Part shown: positions 1-7,904 of the stretch, in pieces
Layout: the number at the start of each line of letters is the position of its first letter
How positions within the stretch are numbered: position 1 is the stretch's first letter
From: an uncultured Clostridiaceae bacterium
GTDB taxonomy: Bacteria; Bacillota; Clostridia; Clostridiales; Clostridiaceae
DNA length: 64,000 bases
Assembly: GCA_946405135.1 (NCBI GenBank)
Contig: CAMJGD010000001.1
Coordinates: forward strand, 310,001 to 374,000
Direction: 5' to 3'
The notes under the pieces: model-generated
Seen by the model: only the letters and a program-made list of their open reading frames with translations
Told to the model about the DNA's origin: nothing
Database searches by the model: none
Program-made: the position numbers and the translations under genes

Positions 1-4
1 TTAT

Positions 5-43
5 AAAAAATCAGCAAGTCTTTATAAAGACTGCTGATTTTTA
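5..43 (-). terminator. Rho-independent terminator after nif3
   Basis: A long inverted repeat (AATCAGCA-AGTCTTTA pairing with TAAAGACT-GCTGATT, one bulged base) is followed on the minus strand by a T-rich run. It lies about ten bases beyond the stop codon of the Nif3-family gene, so it probably ends the rpoD-trmK-nif3 transcription unit. Confidence 0.85.
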
Positions 44-52
44 CAATTAAAT

Positions 53-856
53 TTAAATAAATTCATAAGGATCTTTAGATCTTTCAGATACATAGAATTC
101 TATATTTTTATCTTTAACTTGAGCAAAATTCTTCACTTTCTCTGATATGATTTTAAATATAGGCCACTCTGAAGGAAAATGACCTATATCCGCTATTGCT
201 ATACCCATCTCCTTAAAATCGCTTACTGGATGATAAGTAGTATCTCCAGTTATGATAAAATCTGCTCCCTTCTTTAAAGCTTCCCAAAAATAATCCTGAC
301 CTGCTCCATTTATTAAAGCTATCTTATTTATTCTTTTCTGTTTATCTCCAACAAATCTCAGATGTTCTATACTAAGTCTTTCTTTAATAAGATTTAGTAC
401 TTCCTCTGAAGTCAAAGAGGGTTTAAGAGACACCATTCTCCCTATGCCAGCTCCTTCATATTCTCTGTTTGGATCAATTATATCTAAAGTATCAAATCCT
501 AAAAGCTTAACTAAGGTATCATTCATACCCTGGCTTACAGAATCAAGGTTAGTATGGCTGCTATAAAGATTTATATCATTTTTAATTAATTCTATAATTT
601 TTTTACCCTGCAGTGAATCTGTAGTTATAGAGGAAGGCTTTTTAAAAAGAAGAGGATGATGGGTTATAATAAGATTAACACCTTTTGTCTTTGCCTCTTC
701 TATTACTTCTAGAGTGCAGTCAAGAGCAACTAGTATGCCCTTAATATCTGCTTCCTTATCCCCTACCATTAATCCAACATTATCATAACTCTCTTTTAGA
801 TCTAAAGGAGCAAAATCCTTCATATATTCCATTATATCCTTAACTTTTAAAGACAT
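53..856 (-). CDS. Nif3-like dinuclear metal centre protein
   Basis: This 267-residue protein belongs to the Nif3/YbgI/YqfO family, which forms hexameric toroids with a dinuclear metal site; the cellular role is unsettled. Family motifs are clear: an N-terminal YDNVGLMVGD segment, the metal ligands in ITHHPLLF near residue 65, SSHTNLD near residue 100, and the late GHFPSEWP block with its His and Glu. At 267 residues it lacks the extra PII-like domain inserted in Bacillus YqfO and resembles the short YbgI type. Its ATG follows GAGGAG and overlaps the end of trmK by ten bases, so the two are translationally coupled. The rpoD-trmK-nif3 order is conserved in Firmicutes. Confidence 0.93.
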   Translation of the reverse strand: MSLKVKDIMEYMKDFAPLDLKESYDNVGLMVGDKEADIKGILVALDCTLEVIEEAKTKGVNLIITHHPLLFKKPSSITTDSLQGKKIIELIKNDINLYSSHTNLDSVSQGMNDTLVKLLGFDTLDIIDPNREYEGAGIGRMVSLKPSLTSEEVLNLIKERLSIEHLRFVGDKQKRINKIALINGAGQDYFWEALKKGADFIITGDTTYHPVSDFKEMGIAIADIGHFPSEWPIFKIISEKVKNFAQVKDKNIEFYVSERSKDPYEFI

Positions 857-1539
857 TTAAGCATCTCCTCTAATTTAATAATATAATAACTCACTTGATT
901 TTTTCTTGTTAAAGCTCCAGGTGTCATCTCTGTTATATTATTATATATATTCTTATATCTATTTATTTTATAATTTAAATAATCTTTTAAAAGAGGATGT
1001 TTTTTCTCTATAAGTATAGGACTTATTTCATAATATATCTCTTCAATATCTTCTTTAGGTTTACTTCCATATTTAGCTTTGATTATTTCATAAAATATGC
1101 CTTCTTCATAGCAAAGCTCTTCATCTATTATGTAAAAGCCTTTATGGTATAAATATTTTCTAATAACTTCTGGATTTTGTACAGGTTGTAAAATCATATA
1201 TTTCAAAGTTTTCACAATAGATATATCTTCTTCTATTATATCTCTTATAAGATTACCACCCATACCTGCTATGATTGCTGCGTCTGCTTCTCCTTTTTTT
1301 ATGGTAGATAGTCCAGGGCCTTTTCTGCAATCAATTTTATTAGAAAGTCCTTCCATAGACACATTTATTCTGGCCTTTTCCACAGGACCTTTATTTATAT
1401 CAGAAGCTACTGCAAAACTACATATACTGTTTTGCACCATAAATATAGGCACATATCCATGATCTGTACCTACATCTACTATTTTATGGCAATGATCTGC
1501 TAAATCTATTATGCTTTTTAACCTTTTACTTAATTCCAT
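847..1539 (-). CDS. trmK: tRNA (adenine-N1)-methyltransferase TrmK
   Basis: TrmK (YqfN family) uses S-adenosylmethionine to methylate N1 of adenine 22 in tRNA. The 230-residue protein opens with the SAM-binding loop VDVGTDHGYVPI near residue 20, followed by the acidic ASDIN strand and an IIAGMGGNLI motif near residue 90, all typical of this Rossmann-fold family. The carboxy-terminal half contains the helical region characteristic of TrmK. The start is preceded by AAGGAG. The stop overlaps the nif3 start. The position downstream of rpoD matches Bacillus subtilis yqfN-yqfO, which supports the assignment beyond general methyltransferase similarity. Confidence 0.93.
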   Translation of the reverse strand: MELSKRLKSIIDLADHCHKIVDVGTDHGYVPIFMVQNSICSFAVASDINKGPVEKARINVSMEGLSNKIDCRKGPGLSTIKKGEADAAIIAGMGGNLIRDIIEEDISIVKTLKYMILQPVQNPEVIRKYLYHKGFYIIDEELCYEEGIFYEIIKAKYGSKPKEDIEEIYYEISPILIEKKHPLLKDYLNYKINRYKNIYNNITEMTPGALTRKNQVSYYIIKLEEMLKCL

Positions 1540-1549
1540 AATTACTCCT

Positions 1550-2437
1550 TTAAATAAATGATATTATTATCCTTATCTGAATAAACAAAAATGTTACTGC
1601 AATCACTAGAGGAATATATATATATTTATATGCAGATTTTCTATCATATTTTGCATAAAAATATGAAGCATAATACATACAGACTAATATTATCATATTT
1701 AAAACACCATAAGTCATCTGTCTAAATGCAAACTGTTTACCTGTTCCAAAATCAATAGGTCTAAATAGGGCATCAAAGCTTAAAGGCATTTGAGCAGGCA
1801 ACTTCCGTGTTAAGTATAATATAAAAGGATTAATAGTAAGAATAAATATCAAAAGACTCACTATTATAAATGGAATAAAAAAACTTTTATCTTTATATAT
1901 ATCCACTGACTTATTTATTTTAGTAGTGAACTCCTTCATAGTTATTCCTTTTTCAATAAGCCTTTTTTCAAATTCACTGGAAAGCTCTGGTGATATACCA
2001 TAACTTGTACCTTCAGTCTTTAAATATATGGCTTTACTAGACGAAGTTATATACATATTAGCTATGCCTATCTTGTCTATAACACTTTTCCCGAAAGCAA
2101 ATTTATTACTGCCTACCCCTGATATTTTAACTCCTTTTATAATACCTTCTTCCTTGTGATATCCCTCTATAGATTTTATGGGTATGATTATATTTTTAAA
2201 TCCAAATAATCCTGATATTTTTATATTATCATTATCAACCTCATAAATAAGAGATTTAGCAAGTAAAACATAATATAAGCAATAAAGGGTAAATACCAGC
2301 ATAAATATTCTAAATAGATATAATAAAATGTACGAATCAATATATTTAGTTATTATGCCCATAAGAACATCCCCAAAAATCAAAATAGCTAGTATGTTAA
2401 TAGATGCCATGCTTTTTTCGGGTTTGTATTTTTTCAT
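1550..2437 (-). CDS. Membrane protein with PH-like domain, function unknown
   Basis: I do not recognise a named family. The 295-residue product has two N-terminal membrane helices (about residues 12-60), then a soluble stretch with the alternating hydrophobic pattern of a bacterial PH-like domain (NDNIKISGLFGFKNIIIPIKSIEGY), then three C-terminal membrane helices. The ATG at 2437 is chosen because it follows AGAGAGGTGG at good distance; an in-frame GTG three codons earlier lies inside that ribosome site. It sits between rpoD and trmK, where Bacillus has the cytochrome cccA. The rpoD terminator upstream suggests its own promoter or read-through. A sensing or envelope-stress role would be speculation. 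Confidence 0.7.
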   Translation of the reverse strand: MKKYKPEKSMASINILAILIFGDVLMGIITKYIDSYILLYLFRIFMLVFTLYCLYYVLLAKSLIYEVDNDNIKISGLFGFKNIIIPIKSIEGYHKEEGIIKGVKISGVGSNKFAFGKSVIDKIGIANMYITSSSKAIYLKTEGTSYGISPELSSEFEKRLIEKGITMKEFTTKINKSVDIYKDKSFFIPFIIVSLLIFILTINPFILYLTRKLPAQMPLSFDALFRPIDFGTGKQFAFRQMTYGVLNMIILVCMYYASYFYAKYDRKSAYKYIYIPLVIAVTFLFIQIRIIISFI

Positions 2438-2496
2438 ATTCTCCACCTCTCTTAAGTGATATTATAGCATATAAAGAGGCATTTTCAAATATTTGC

Positions 2497-2530
2497 TTAA
2501 TTAAAAATAGAAGCACCATTAAGGTGCTAA
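2497..2530 (-). terminator. Terminator overlapping the rpoD stop codon
   Basis: A 6-bp stem (AGCACC / GGTGCT, 5-base loop) followed on the minus strand by TCTATTTTTAATT overlaps the last codon and stop of rpoD. The short stem suggests partial termination, with read-through to the downstream membrane protein and trmK. Confidence 0.7.
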
Positions 2531-3618
2531 TCTAAATAATCTTTTAGTTTTTTACTTCTACTTGGATGTCTTAGTTTTCTTAAAGCCTTAGCTTCTATCT
2601 GTCTTATTCTTTCTCTAGTTACATTGAACTCCTTACCAACCTCTTCAAGAGTTCTAGCCCTTCCATCATCTAATCCAAATCTTAATCTCAATACCTTTTC
2701 TTCTCTTGGTGTTAAAGTATCAAGTACATTTATAAGCTGTTCTTTTAGCATTGTAAAAGCTGCTGCTTCTGCAGGAGCAGGTGCTTCATCATCAGGTATA
2801 AAGTCACCTAAGTGACTATCTTCTTCTTCTCCAATAGGTGTTTCAAGTGAAACAGGTTCCTGAGCTATTTTCATTATTTCTCTAACTTTGTCTACAGGCA
2901 TATCCATTACCTCAGCAATTTCTTCTGGAAGAGGTTCTCTGCCTAATTCTTGAAGCAGCTGCCTTGAAACCCTGATTAACTTATTAATAGTTTCTACCAT
3001 GTGGACGGGTATTCTTATGGTTCTCGCCTGATCTGCTATGGCTCTTGTTATAGCCTGCCTAATCCACCAAGTAGCATAAGTACTAAACTTATATCCTTTT
3101 CTATAATCAAATTTCTCTACTGCCTTTATAAGGCCAAGATTTCCTTCTTGAATTAAATCCAAAAATAACATTCCTCTTCCAACATACCTTTTAGCAATAC
3201 TTACTACTAATCTTAAATTTGCTTCAGCCAATTTTTTCTTAGCTTCTTGCTCTCCCTGCTCTATTCTCTTTGCAAGTTCTATTTCTTCTTCTGAAGAAAG
3301 CAATGGTACTTTACCTATTTCCTTCAAATACATTCTAACAGGATCATCTATGGCTATGCCTTCTGGTACAGAAAGATCTAACTCATTCTCCTCATCTATT
3401 TCATCATTAATATCTCCTATAACATCAATACCCATAGATTCTAATACTTCATAGATCTTTTCTATTTGTTCTGGACTCAAATCTATTTCATCCAATTCAT
3501 CCATTATCTCTTTATAAGTTAAGGTACCTGACTTTTTTCCTTTTTCGATAAGCTTTTTTACTACAGCCATCTTTGCACTTCTATCTTTATTGTTGTTATT
3601 CTTATTTCCTTCCGCCAT
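2527..3618 (-). CDS. rpoD: RNA polymerase primary sigma factor RpoD (SigA)
   Basis: This is the housekeeping sigma-70 factor that directs RNA polymerase to vegetative promoters. The 363-residue protein has region 1.1 (residues 15-70), region 1.2 ([16 protein letters not shown]), the highly conserved region 2 with [22 protein letters not shown] and the RpoD-box tryptophans in ATWWIRQAI, region 3, and the region 4.2 helix-turn-helix ([20 protein letters not shown]). The length matches Clostridium SigA. The start follows GGAGGG and overlaps the dnaG coding end by 17 bases, giving the dnaG-rpoD macromolecular synthesis operon. A sigma-H-type promoter lies upstream of dnaG, so rpoD may also be expressed at entry into sporulation. 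Confidence 0.98.
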   Translation of the reverse strand: MAEGNKNNNNKDRSAKMAVVKKLIEKGKKSGTLTYKEIMDELDEIDLSPEQIEKIYEVLESMGIDVIGDINDEIDEENELDLSVPEGIAIDDPVRMYLKEIGKVPLLSSEEEIELAKRIEQGEQEAKKKLAEANLRLVVSIAKRYVGRGMLFLDLIQEGNLGLIKAVEKFDYRKGYKFSTYATWWIRQAITRAIADQARTIRIPVHMVETINKLIRVSRQLLQELGREPLPEEIAEVMDMPVDKVREIMKIAQEPVSLETPIGEEEDSHLGDFIPDDEAPAPAEAAAFTMLKEQLINVLDTLTPREEKVLRLRFGLDDGRARTLEEVGKEFNVTRERIRQIEAKALRKLRHPSRSKKLKDYLD

Positions 3619-5395
3619 AAGTGCCTATTCCCTCCTTATCTATCTCTTTCTGAAGTTCTATAAGCTTTTTAGCTAAGCTCAAGGATTCTTCTATCATCCC
3701 TTTGTTTTCATAAGTTTTAATTTTTTCCATTATCTCTTTCTTAGACTCCTCTAATCTGTATTTTCTTAAAATTGCTTTATAATCCTTTATAAGCTTTTCT
3801 CTATCTGACTCTTCACCCATTAAATCCATTTCTTTTATGTATATCCATTCTTTTAAACTTTCTGCATCATCACACTTAGATTCTATATAATTTTCTATAT
3901 CCTTACGCTCTGATAAACAGCTCTCAATTATGATATTATATATTTTTTTATGGGAATTTAATATGAGTTCTGAAACTTCTAGATTACTTGTAATTAAATT
4001 ATAATTATCTTTTTCAAGCATAAGTTTTAATAAACTTCTCTCTGCTTTTATATAAGCTGGTTCTACATATAAATTAGATGTAACACTAGTGATACTATTG
4101 GAATTTTGTACATAATCAGACTTCTTTGCCATTTGTCCTTTTAAAACATCATACATGACTTGTTCGCCAATACCTGTTTCTTCGGATATCTTTTTTATAT
4201 AAACATTTTTCTCAATAGTATCTAAATTAGCTAATATATCCATAACATTCCTGATATATTTTATTACCATTTCATTATTAGAAAAATTTATTCCTTCCTT
4301 AGCCTTATCTAATCTATAGTCTATAAAAGGTTTAGCATTATGTACAAGTTCAAGAAAAGCTTCTTTTCCATGAACTCTAATGTATTCATCTGGATCCTTT
4401 GCTTCAGGAATGCTAAGAACTCTAAGATCAAATCCAGTATTTTTCAATATTTCAAGTCCTCTTAAAGTTGCCATCTGTCCAGCTAAATCTGCATCATAAG
4501 ATATTATAACTTTATCTGCATATCTTTTTAAAAGTCTAGCTTGATTTACTGTAAGGGCCGTTCCTAAAGAGGCAACTACATTTGTTATACCATGCTGATG
4601 CAGTGATATGCAATCCATGTAACCCTCCACTATTATAAAAGTTCTATCATTATTATTACTTTTAATAGCAAAATTTAAACCATATAAATTAGTACCTTTA
4701 TAAAAAATCATAGTCTCAGGTGAATTTAAATATTTAGGTTTGGAATCATCTAATACTCTTCCTCCAAAACCTATTACTCTTCCTCGATGATCAAATACAG
4801 GAAACATTACTCTATTCCTGAATCTATCATAAAAACCACCCTTATTTTTGGCTATAGAAAGACCTGCCTCTGAAACTTGTTTGGGAGAAAATCCCTTAGC
4901 TTTTAAGAATTTTAAAAGGCTATCCCAACTATTTAAAGAATAACCTAAACCAAATCTTCTAATGGTAGTTTCAGATATGCCTCTCTTTATAAAATATTCT
5001 TTAGCCATCTTACTTTTATTTAAATTGTTGAAAAAGTATTTTGCTGCTTCTACATTGATTTTGTAAAGTATATTCCTTTTGTCATAACCTTTTTTATCTT
5101 TATCTTCTTCTATAGCTATATTAGCCCTATCAGCTAAAAATTTTATTGCTTCTACATAAGATAAATTTCTATGTTTCATAACAAAGGTTATTACATTTCC
5201 TGCTTCTCCACAGCCAAAACATTTATATATCTGCTTATCGCTTGATACACTAAAGGAGGGTGTCTTCTCATGATGAAAAGGACATAGTCCAAAATAATTA
5301 CGGCCAGAGCGCTTTAACTTTACAGTTTCAGATATAACATCTATAATGTCATTTTGCTCTTTTACTTTTTCAATTATCTCCTCTGGTATAACCAA
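3602..5395 (-). CDS. dnaG: DNA primase DnaG
   Basis: DnaG synthesises the RNA primers for replication. The 597-residue protein has the N-terminal zinc-binding domain ([30 protein letters not shown], residues 38-68), the RNA polymerase domain with the EGYMD motif of the TOPRIM fold (near residue 260) and the DxD acidic pair (SYDADLAG), and a C-terminal helicase-interaction region. The start is a TTG at 5395, spaced about seven bases from GGTGGGAAG; no ATG is available nearby. Downstream rpoD overlaps its end. The spacer to dgt upstream is 240 bases and carries a sigma-H-type promoter. Confidence 0.97.
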   Translation of the reverse strand: MVIPEEIIEKVKEQNDIIDVISETVKLKRSGRNYFGLCPFHHEKTPSFSVSSDKQIYKCFGCGEAGNVITFVMKHRNLSYVEAIKFLADRANIAIEEDKDKKGYDKRNILYKINVEAAKYFFNNLNKSKMAKEYFIKRGISETTIRRFGLGYSLNSWDSLLKFLKAKGFSPKQVSEAGLSIAKNKGGFYDRFRNRVMFPVFDHRGRVIGFGGRVLDDSKPKYLNSPETMIFYKGTNLYGLNFAIKSNNNDRTFIIVEGYMDCISLHQHGITNVVASLGTALTVNQARLLKRYADKVIISYDADLAGQMATLRGLEILKNTGFDLRVLSIPEAKDPDEYIRVHGKEAFLELVHNAKPFIDYRLDKAKEGINFSNNEMVIKYIRNVMDILANLDTIEKNVYIKKISEETGIGEQVMYDVLKGQMAKKSDYVQNSNSITSVTSNLYVEPAYIKAERSLLKLMLEKDNYNLITSNLEVSELILNSHKKIYNIIIESCLSERKDIENYIESKCDDAESLKEWIYIKEMDLMGEESDREKLIKDYKAILRKYRLEESKKEIMEKIKTYENKGMIEESLSLAKKLIELQKEIDKEGIGTYGGRK

Positions 5396-5448
5396 TGAGA
5401 CTTCCCACCTATCTTTAATTAATTATAAATTTCAACAAAGAATTATAT

Positions 5449-5475
5449 ATTCGACATAAATTTATATATTCCTTC
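5449..5475 (-). promoter_or_regulatory. Candidate sigma-H promoter of dnaG-rpoD
   Basis: On the minus strand a -35 element GAAGGAATA and a -10 element GTCGAAT are separated by 11 bases. These fit the Spo0H consensus (RNAGGAWWW, 11-12 bases, RNNGAAT) at every specified base. The Bacillus subtilis rpoD operon is known to have a sigma-H promoter, which makes the match more credible. The site lies about 55 bases upstream of the dnaG TTG start. Confidence 0.6.
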
Positions 5476-5639
5476 TTTTTTATAAAATTTTATGTGTTTT
5501 TTTGTATTACATTGTTATTATATATTCTTTATAAAATTAATTTTTCCTTCAATATTTTTATATTTTTATGTTATTATATTTTCTCATATTCTCAAATACT
5601 AGTTTATCCATAATAGGGTAAAAAATATTCCTTTTTAAA

Positions 5640-6668
5640 TTAATATATTACAAACTTTGGTACATATATGTTGTTAAATAATACCAAACAGTAATCATCA
5701 CTCATACCTGCAATATAATCAGCTACTCCCCTTTCAATACCTTCCCTCTCTACTATTTCTCTATAAATAGATGGCATTTCTTCAGCATGATTGAAAAAAT
5801 AATAATAAACTTGATAAAGAACAAATTTAGCTTTATCCCTTTCTGCTTTTAATGTAGAACCTAAATAAACTTTTTTAAACATAAAAGCTCTTAAAGAATA
5901 TAAAGCATCCTCAATAGGTTTACTTAATGACACCTCTTTGATACCTTTTTCAACATTATCTAAAGTAGTGTATATACAATCTTTAACAAGGGTATCTATT
6001 CTTTCACCATGAGTTTTGCCTAAAATCTCTAAAATATCTTCAGGCAAATCATCATATTGTAAAATGCCAGCCCTCATAGAGTCATCTATATCATGATTCA
6101 CATAAGCTATTTTATCACTGTATTTTACTATTTGACCTTCTAAAGTAATAGCCTTCTCTCCTCCAGGAGAAAAACCACTATGTTTTAATATTCCATCTAA
6201 TACTTCTTGAGTAAGATTTAATCCTTTCCCATTATTTTCAATGTATTTTAAAACTCTAACGCTATTCTCATTATGATGAAATCCACCTGGCAAGAGTTCA
6301 TTCAAAACTTCCTCTCCATTATGAGCAAAGGCTACATGTCCTATATCATGACCTAAAGCTATAGCTTCTATTAGATCTTCATTTAATCCTATACCCTTTC
6401 CTATGGTCTTAGCTATTTGAGAAACTTCCAGAGTATGTGTAAGCCTAGTTCTATAATGATCTCCAGAGGTTTTTATATATACTTGAGTTTTATGCTTCAG
6501 TCTTCTAAAAGATTTGCTATGAAGTATTCTATCTCTATCGATCATATAGTAAGTTCTTACCTCATCTGGTTCTTCATCCCTATCTCTTCCAAGAGAACTT
6601 TCAGAAAATGAAGCCTCTTTTATAAGAGAAAGTCTTTCATTTCTTTCAATTTTTTCTCTTATATTCAT
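5640..6668 (-). CDS. dgt: dGTPase-like HD-domain triphosphohydrolase
   Basis: The product belongs to the deoxyguanosinetriphosphate triphosphohydrolase-like family, which removes triphosphate from dNTPs. The HD-domain metal ligands are visible: [13 protein letters not shown] (His), [14 protein letters not shown] (His-Asp) and a later [13 protein letters not shown] (Asp) segment. The ATG at 6668 is chosen because AGAGGTG lies six bases upstream; an in-frame GTG at 6677 lies within that ribosome site. The 342-residue length fits the short clostridial type. It precedes dnaG-rpoD, a common clostridial arrangement, and is divergent from the CotS-like gene. Substrate preference (dGTP or other dNTPs) cannot be read from sequence. 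Confidence 0.9.
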   Translation of the reverse strand: MNIREKIERNERLSLIKEASFSESSLGRDRDEEPDEVRTYYMIDRDRILHSKSFRRLKHKTQVYIKTSGDHYRTRLTHTLEVSQIAKTIGKGIGLNEDLIEAIALGHDIGHVAFAHNGEEVLNELLPGGFHHNENSVRVLKYIENNGKGLNLTQEVLDGILKHSGFSPGGEKAITLEGQIVKYSDKIAYVNHDIDDSMRAGILQYDDLPEDILEILGKTHGERIDTLVKDCIYTTLDNVEKGIKEVSLSKPIEDALYSLRAFMFKKVYLGSTLKAERDKAKFVLYQVYYYFFNHAEEMPSIYREIVEREGIERGVADYIAGMSDDYCLVLFNNIYVPKFVIY

Positions 6669-6798
6669 ATCGTTCACCTCTTGTATAATTTATTTCTATA
6701 TTGAATATAAAAATTCCTTTTTAATTATAAAAATATGTATAATATTATGTGCAATTTAATATGCTATTAATGGAATATTTTTCAGGGAGTGTCATGTC

Positions 6799-7866
6799 AT
6801 GCCTCAAGAAGCTAAGGAGTATGATTATAATCTATTATCTGAAGATAATATAAAAAAATACATTCTTCCTTATTATAATTTAGAATATGCTACTGTTACC
6901 CAGATAAAATTTAAAGACACAGAGAAACAAAGAGCAGTATACAAAGTAGAAACAGATTCTAATTGCTATTGTCTCAAGAAAGTCTATTTTAATATGAAAA
7001 ATCTCTTATTTGTATATTCTGCTATAGAATGGTTACACAGAAACGATATAAGAGTTCCTAGAATACTACCTACTTATAACGGTAATAGGTTTGTGGAAAA
7101 AGATAATATGCTATTTATATTAAATACTTGGATAGATGGAGAAAAATGCGATTATGACAATATAGAAAATATAGTAGACTCTTCTTCCAATCTAGCAAAA
7201 ATGCATAGTGTCTGCAAAAATTTTTATCCTATTGAAGGAAGCGAATTAAGAAAAGGATATGATGATATATATGCTTCTACAACTAAACACTTTGAACAGC
7301 TTTTAAATTCTTCTAACTTGGCTTTTAAATACAAAGATAAGTTTTCAAAAATATTTCTTCAAAGTTTTGATACAAAAATTAAGCTGGCTAAATTAGCTCT
7401 GCAAACATCTTCTACCATTAACAAAAACAAATTAGAAAAATCTCTATGCCATGGAGACTATGTAAATAAAAACATAATATTCGATAAAGAAAATAATATT
7501 TGGGTTATTGATTTTGATAAATGCAAAATGGATTATTGCATTCATGACATCTCATACTATTTAAGAAGACTGCTTAAAAGAGATAACACAAAATGGGATT
7601 TAGAAATAGCGGTAAATGCACTAAATAATTACGAATCCATACGTGAACTTTCTTTTGATGAATATAAATACTTACTTGTATATCTATCTTTTCCTCAAAA
7701 ATATTGGAAAATATCTCGAGATTATTATAATAATATAAATAAATGCAATAAAAATTCATTTTGCAAATTACTTTCTAGAACCACAACAAAAAATGATTCT
7801 CAACTGGATTTTTGCATAGAATTTAAAGCTTATATAGAAAACAAATTTAAATGCAAAATAACTTAA
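6799..7866 (+). CDS. CotS-family spore coat protein (kinase-like fold)
   Basis: This 355-residue protein resembles the CotS/YutH/YsxE family of spore coat proteins, which share the aminoglycoside phosphotransferase/choline kinase fold. Visible elements are an N-terminal lobe with LKKVYF (a lysine in the ATP-lysine position), a hinge-like ILNTWIDGEKCD, the catalytic-loop equivalent LCHGDYVNKNII near residue 217, and a metal-loop-like WVIDFDKCKMDYCIHDISYYLRR. Because HGDxxxxN and DFD are kept, some kinase activity is possible. It is one of few plus-strand genes here and is monocistronic, ending in a bidirectional terminator shared with ppdK. A late sporulation sigma factor probably drives it, but I see no convincing promoter. 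Confidence 0.8.
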   Translation: MPQEAKEYDYNLLSEDNIKKYILPYYNLEYATVTQIKFKDTEKQRAVYKVETDSNCYCLKKVYFNMKNLLFVYSAIEWLHRNDIRVPRILPTYNGNRFVEKDNMLFILNTWIDGEKCDYDNIENIVDSSSNLAKMHSVCKNFYPIEGSELRKGYDDIYASTTKHFEQLLNSSNLAFKYKDKFSKIFLQSFDTKIKLAKLALQTSSTINKNKLEKSLCHGDYVNKNIIFDKENNIWVIDFDKCKMDYCIHDISYYLRRLLKRDNTKWDLEIAVNALNNYESIRELSFDEYKYLLVYLSFPQKYWKISRDYYNNINKCNKNSFCKLLSRTTTKNDSQLDFCIEFKAYIENKFKCKIT

Positions 7867-7898
7867 AAGGCCACTTTTAAAAAAGTGGCCTTAATTAA
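7865..7898. terminator. Bidirectional terminator between cotS-like gene and ppdK
   Basis: A perfect 12-bp inverted repeat (AAGGCCACTTTT / AAAAGTGGCCTT) with A-rich and T-rich flanks lies between the converging cotS-like and ppdK genes and can terminate transcription from either side. Confidence 0.9.
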
Positions 7899-7904
7899 TT
7901 TAAG

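Noticed and set aside
1271..1462. Plus-strand open frame of 63 codons inside trmK
   Set aside because: It is antisense to a well-supported gene, has no ribosome site and its composition reflects the opposite strand.
5396..5639. tRNA or small RNA gene in the dnaG-dgt spacer
   Set aside because: No cloverleaf, terminator or conserved RNA motif is visible; the spacer is near-homopolymeric A/T apart from the sigma-H-like site.
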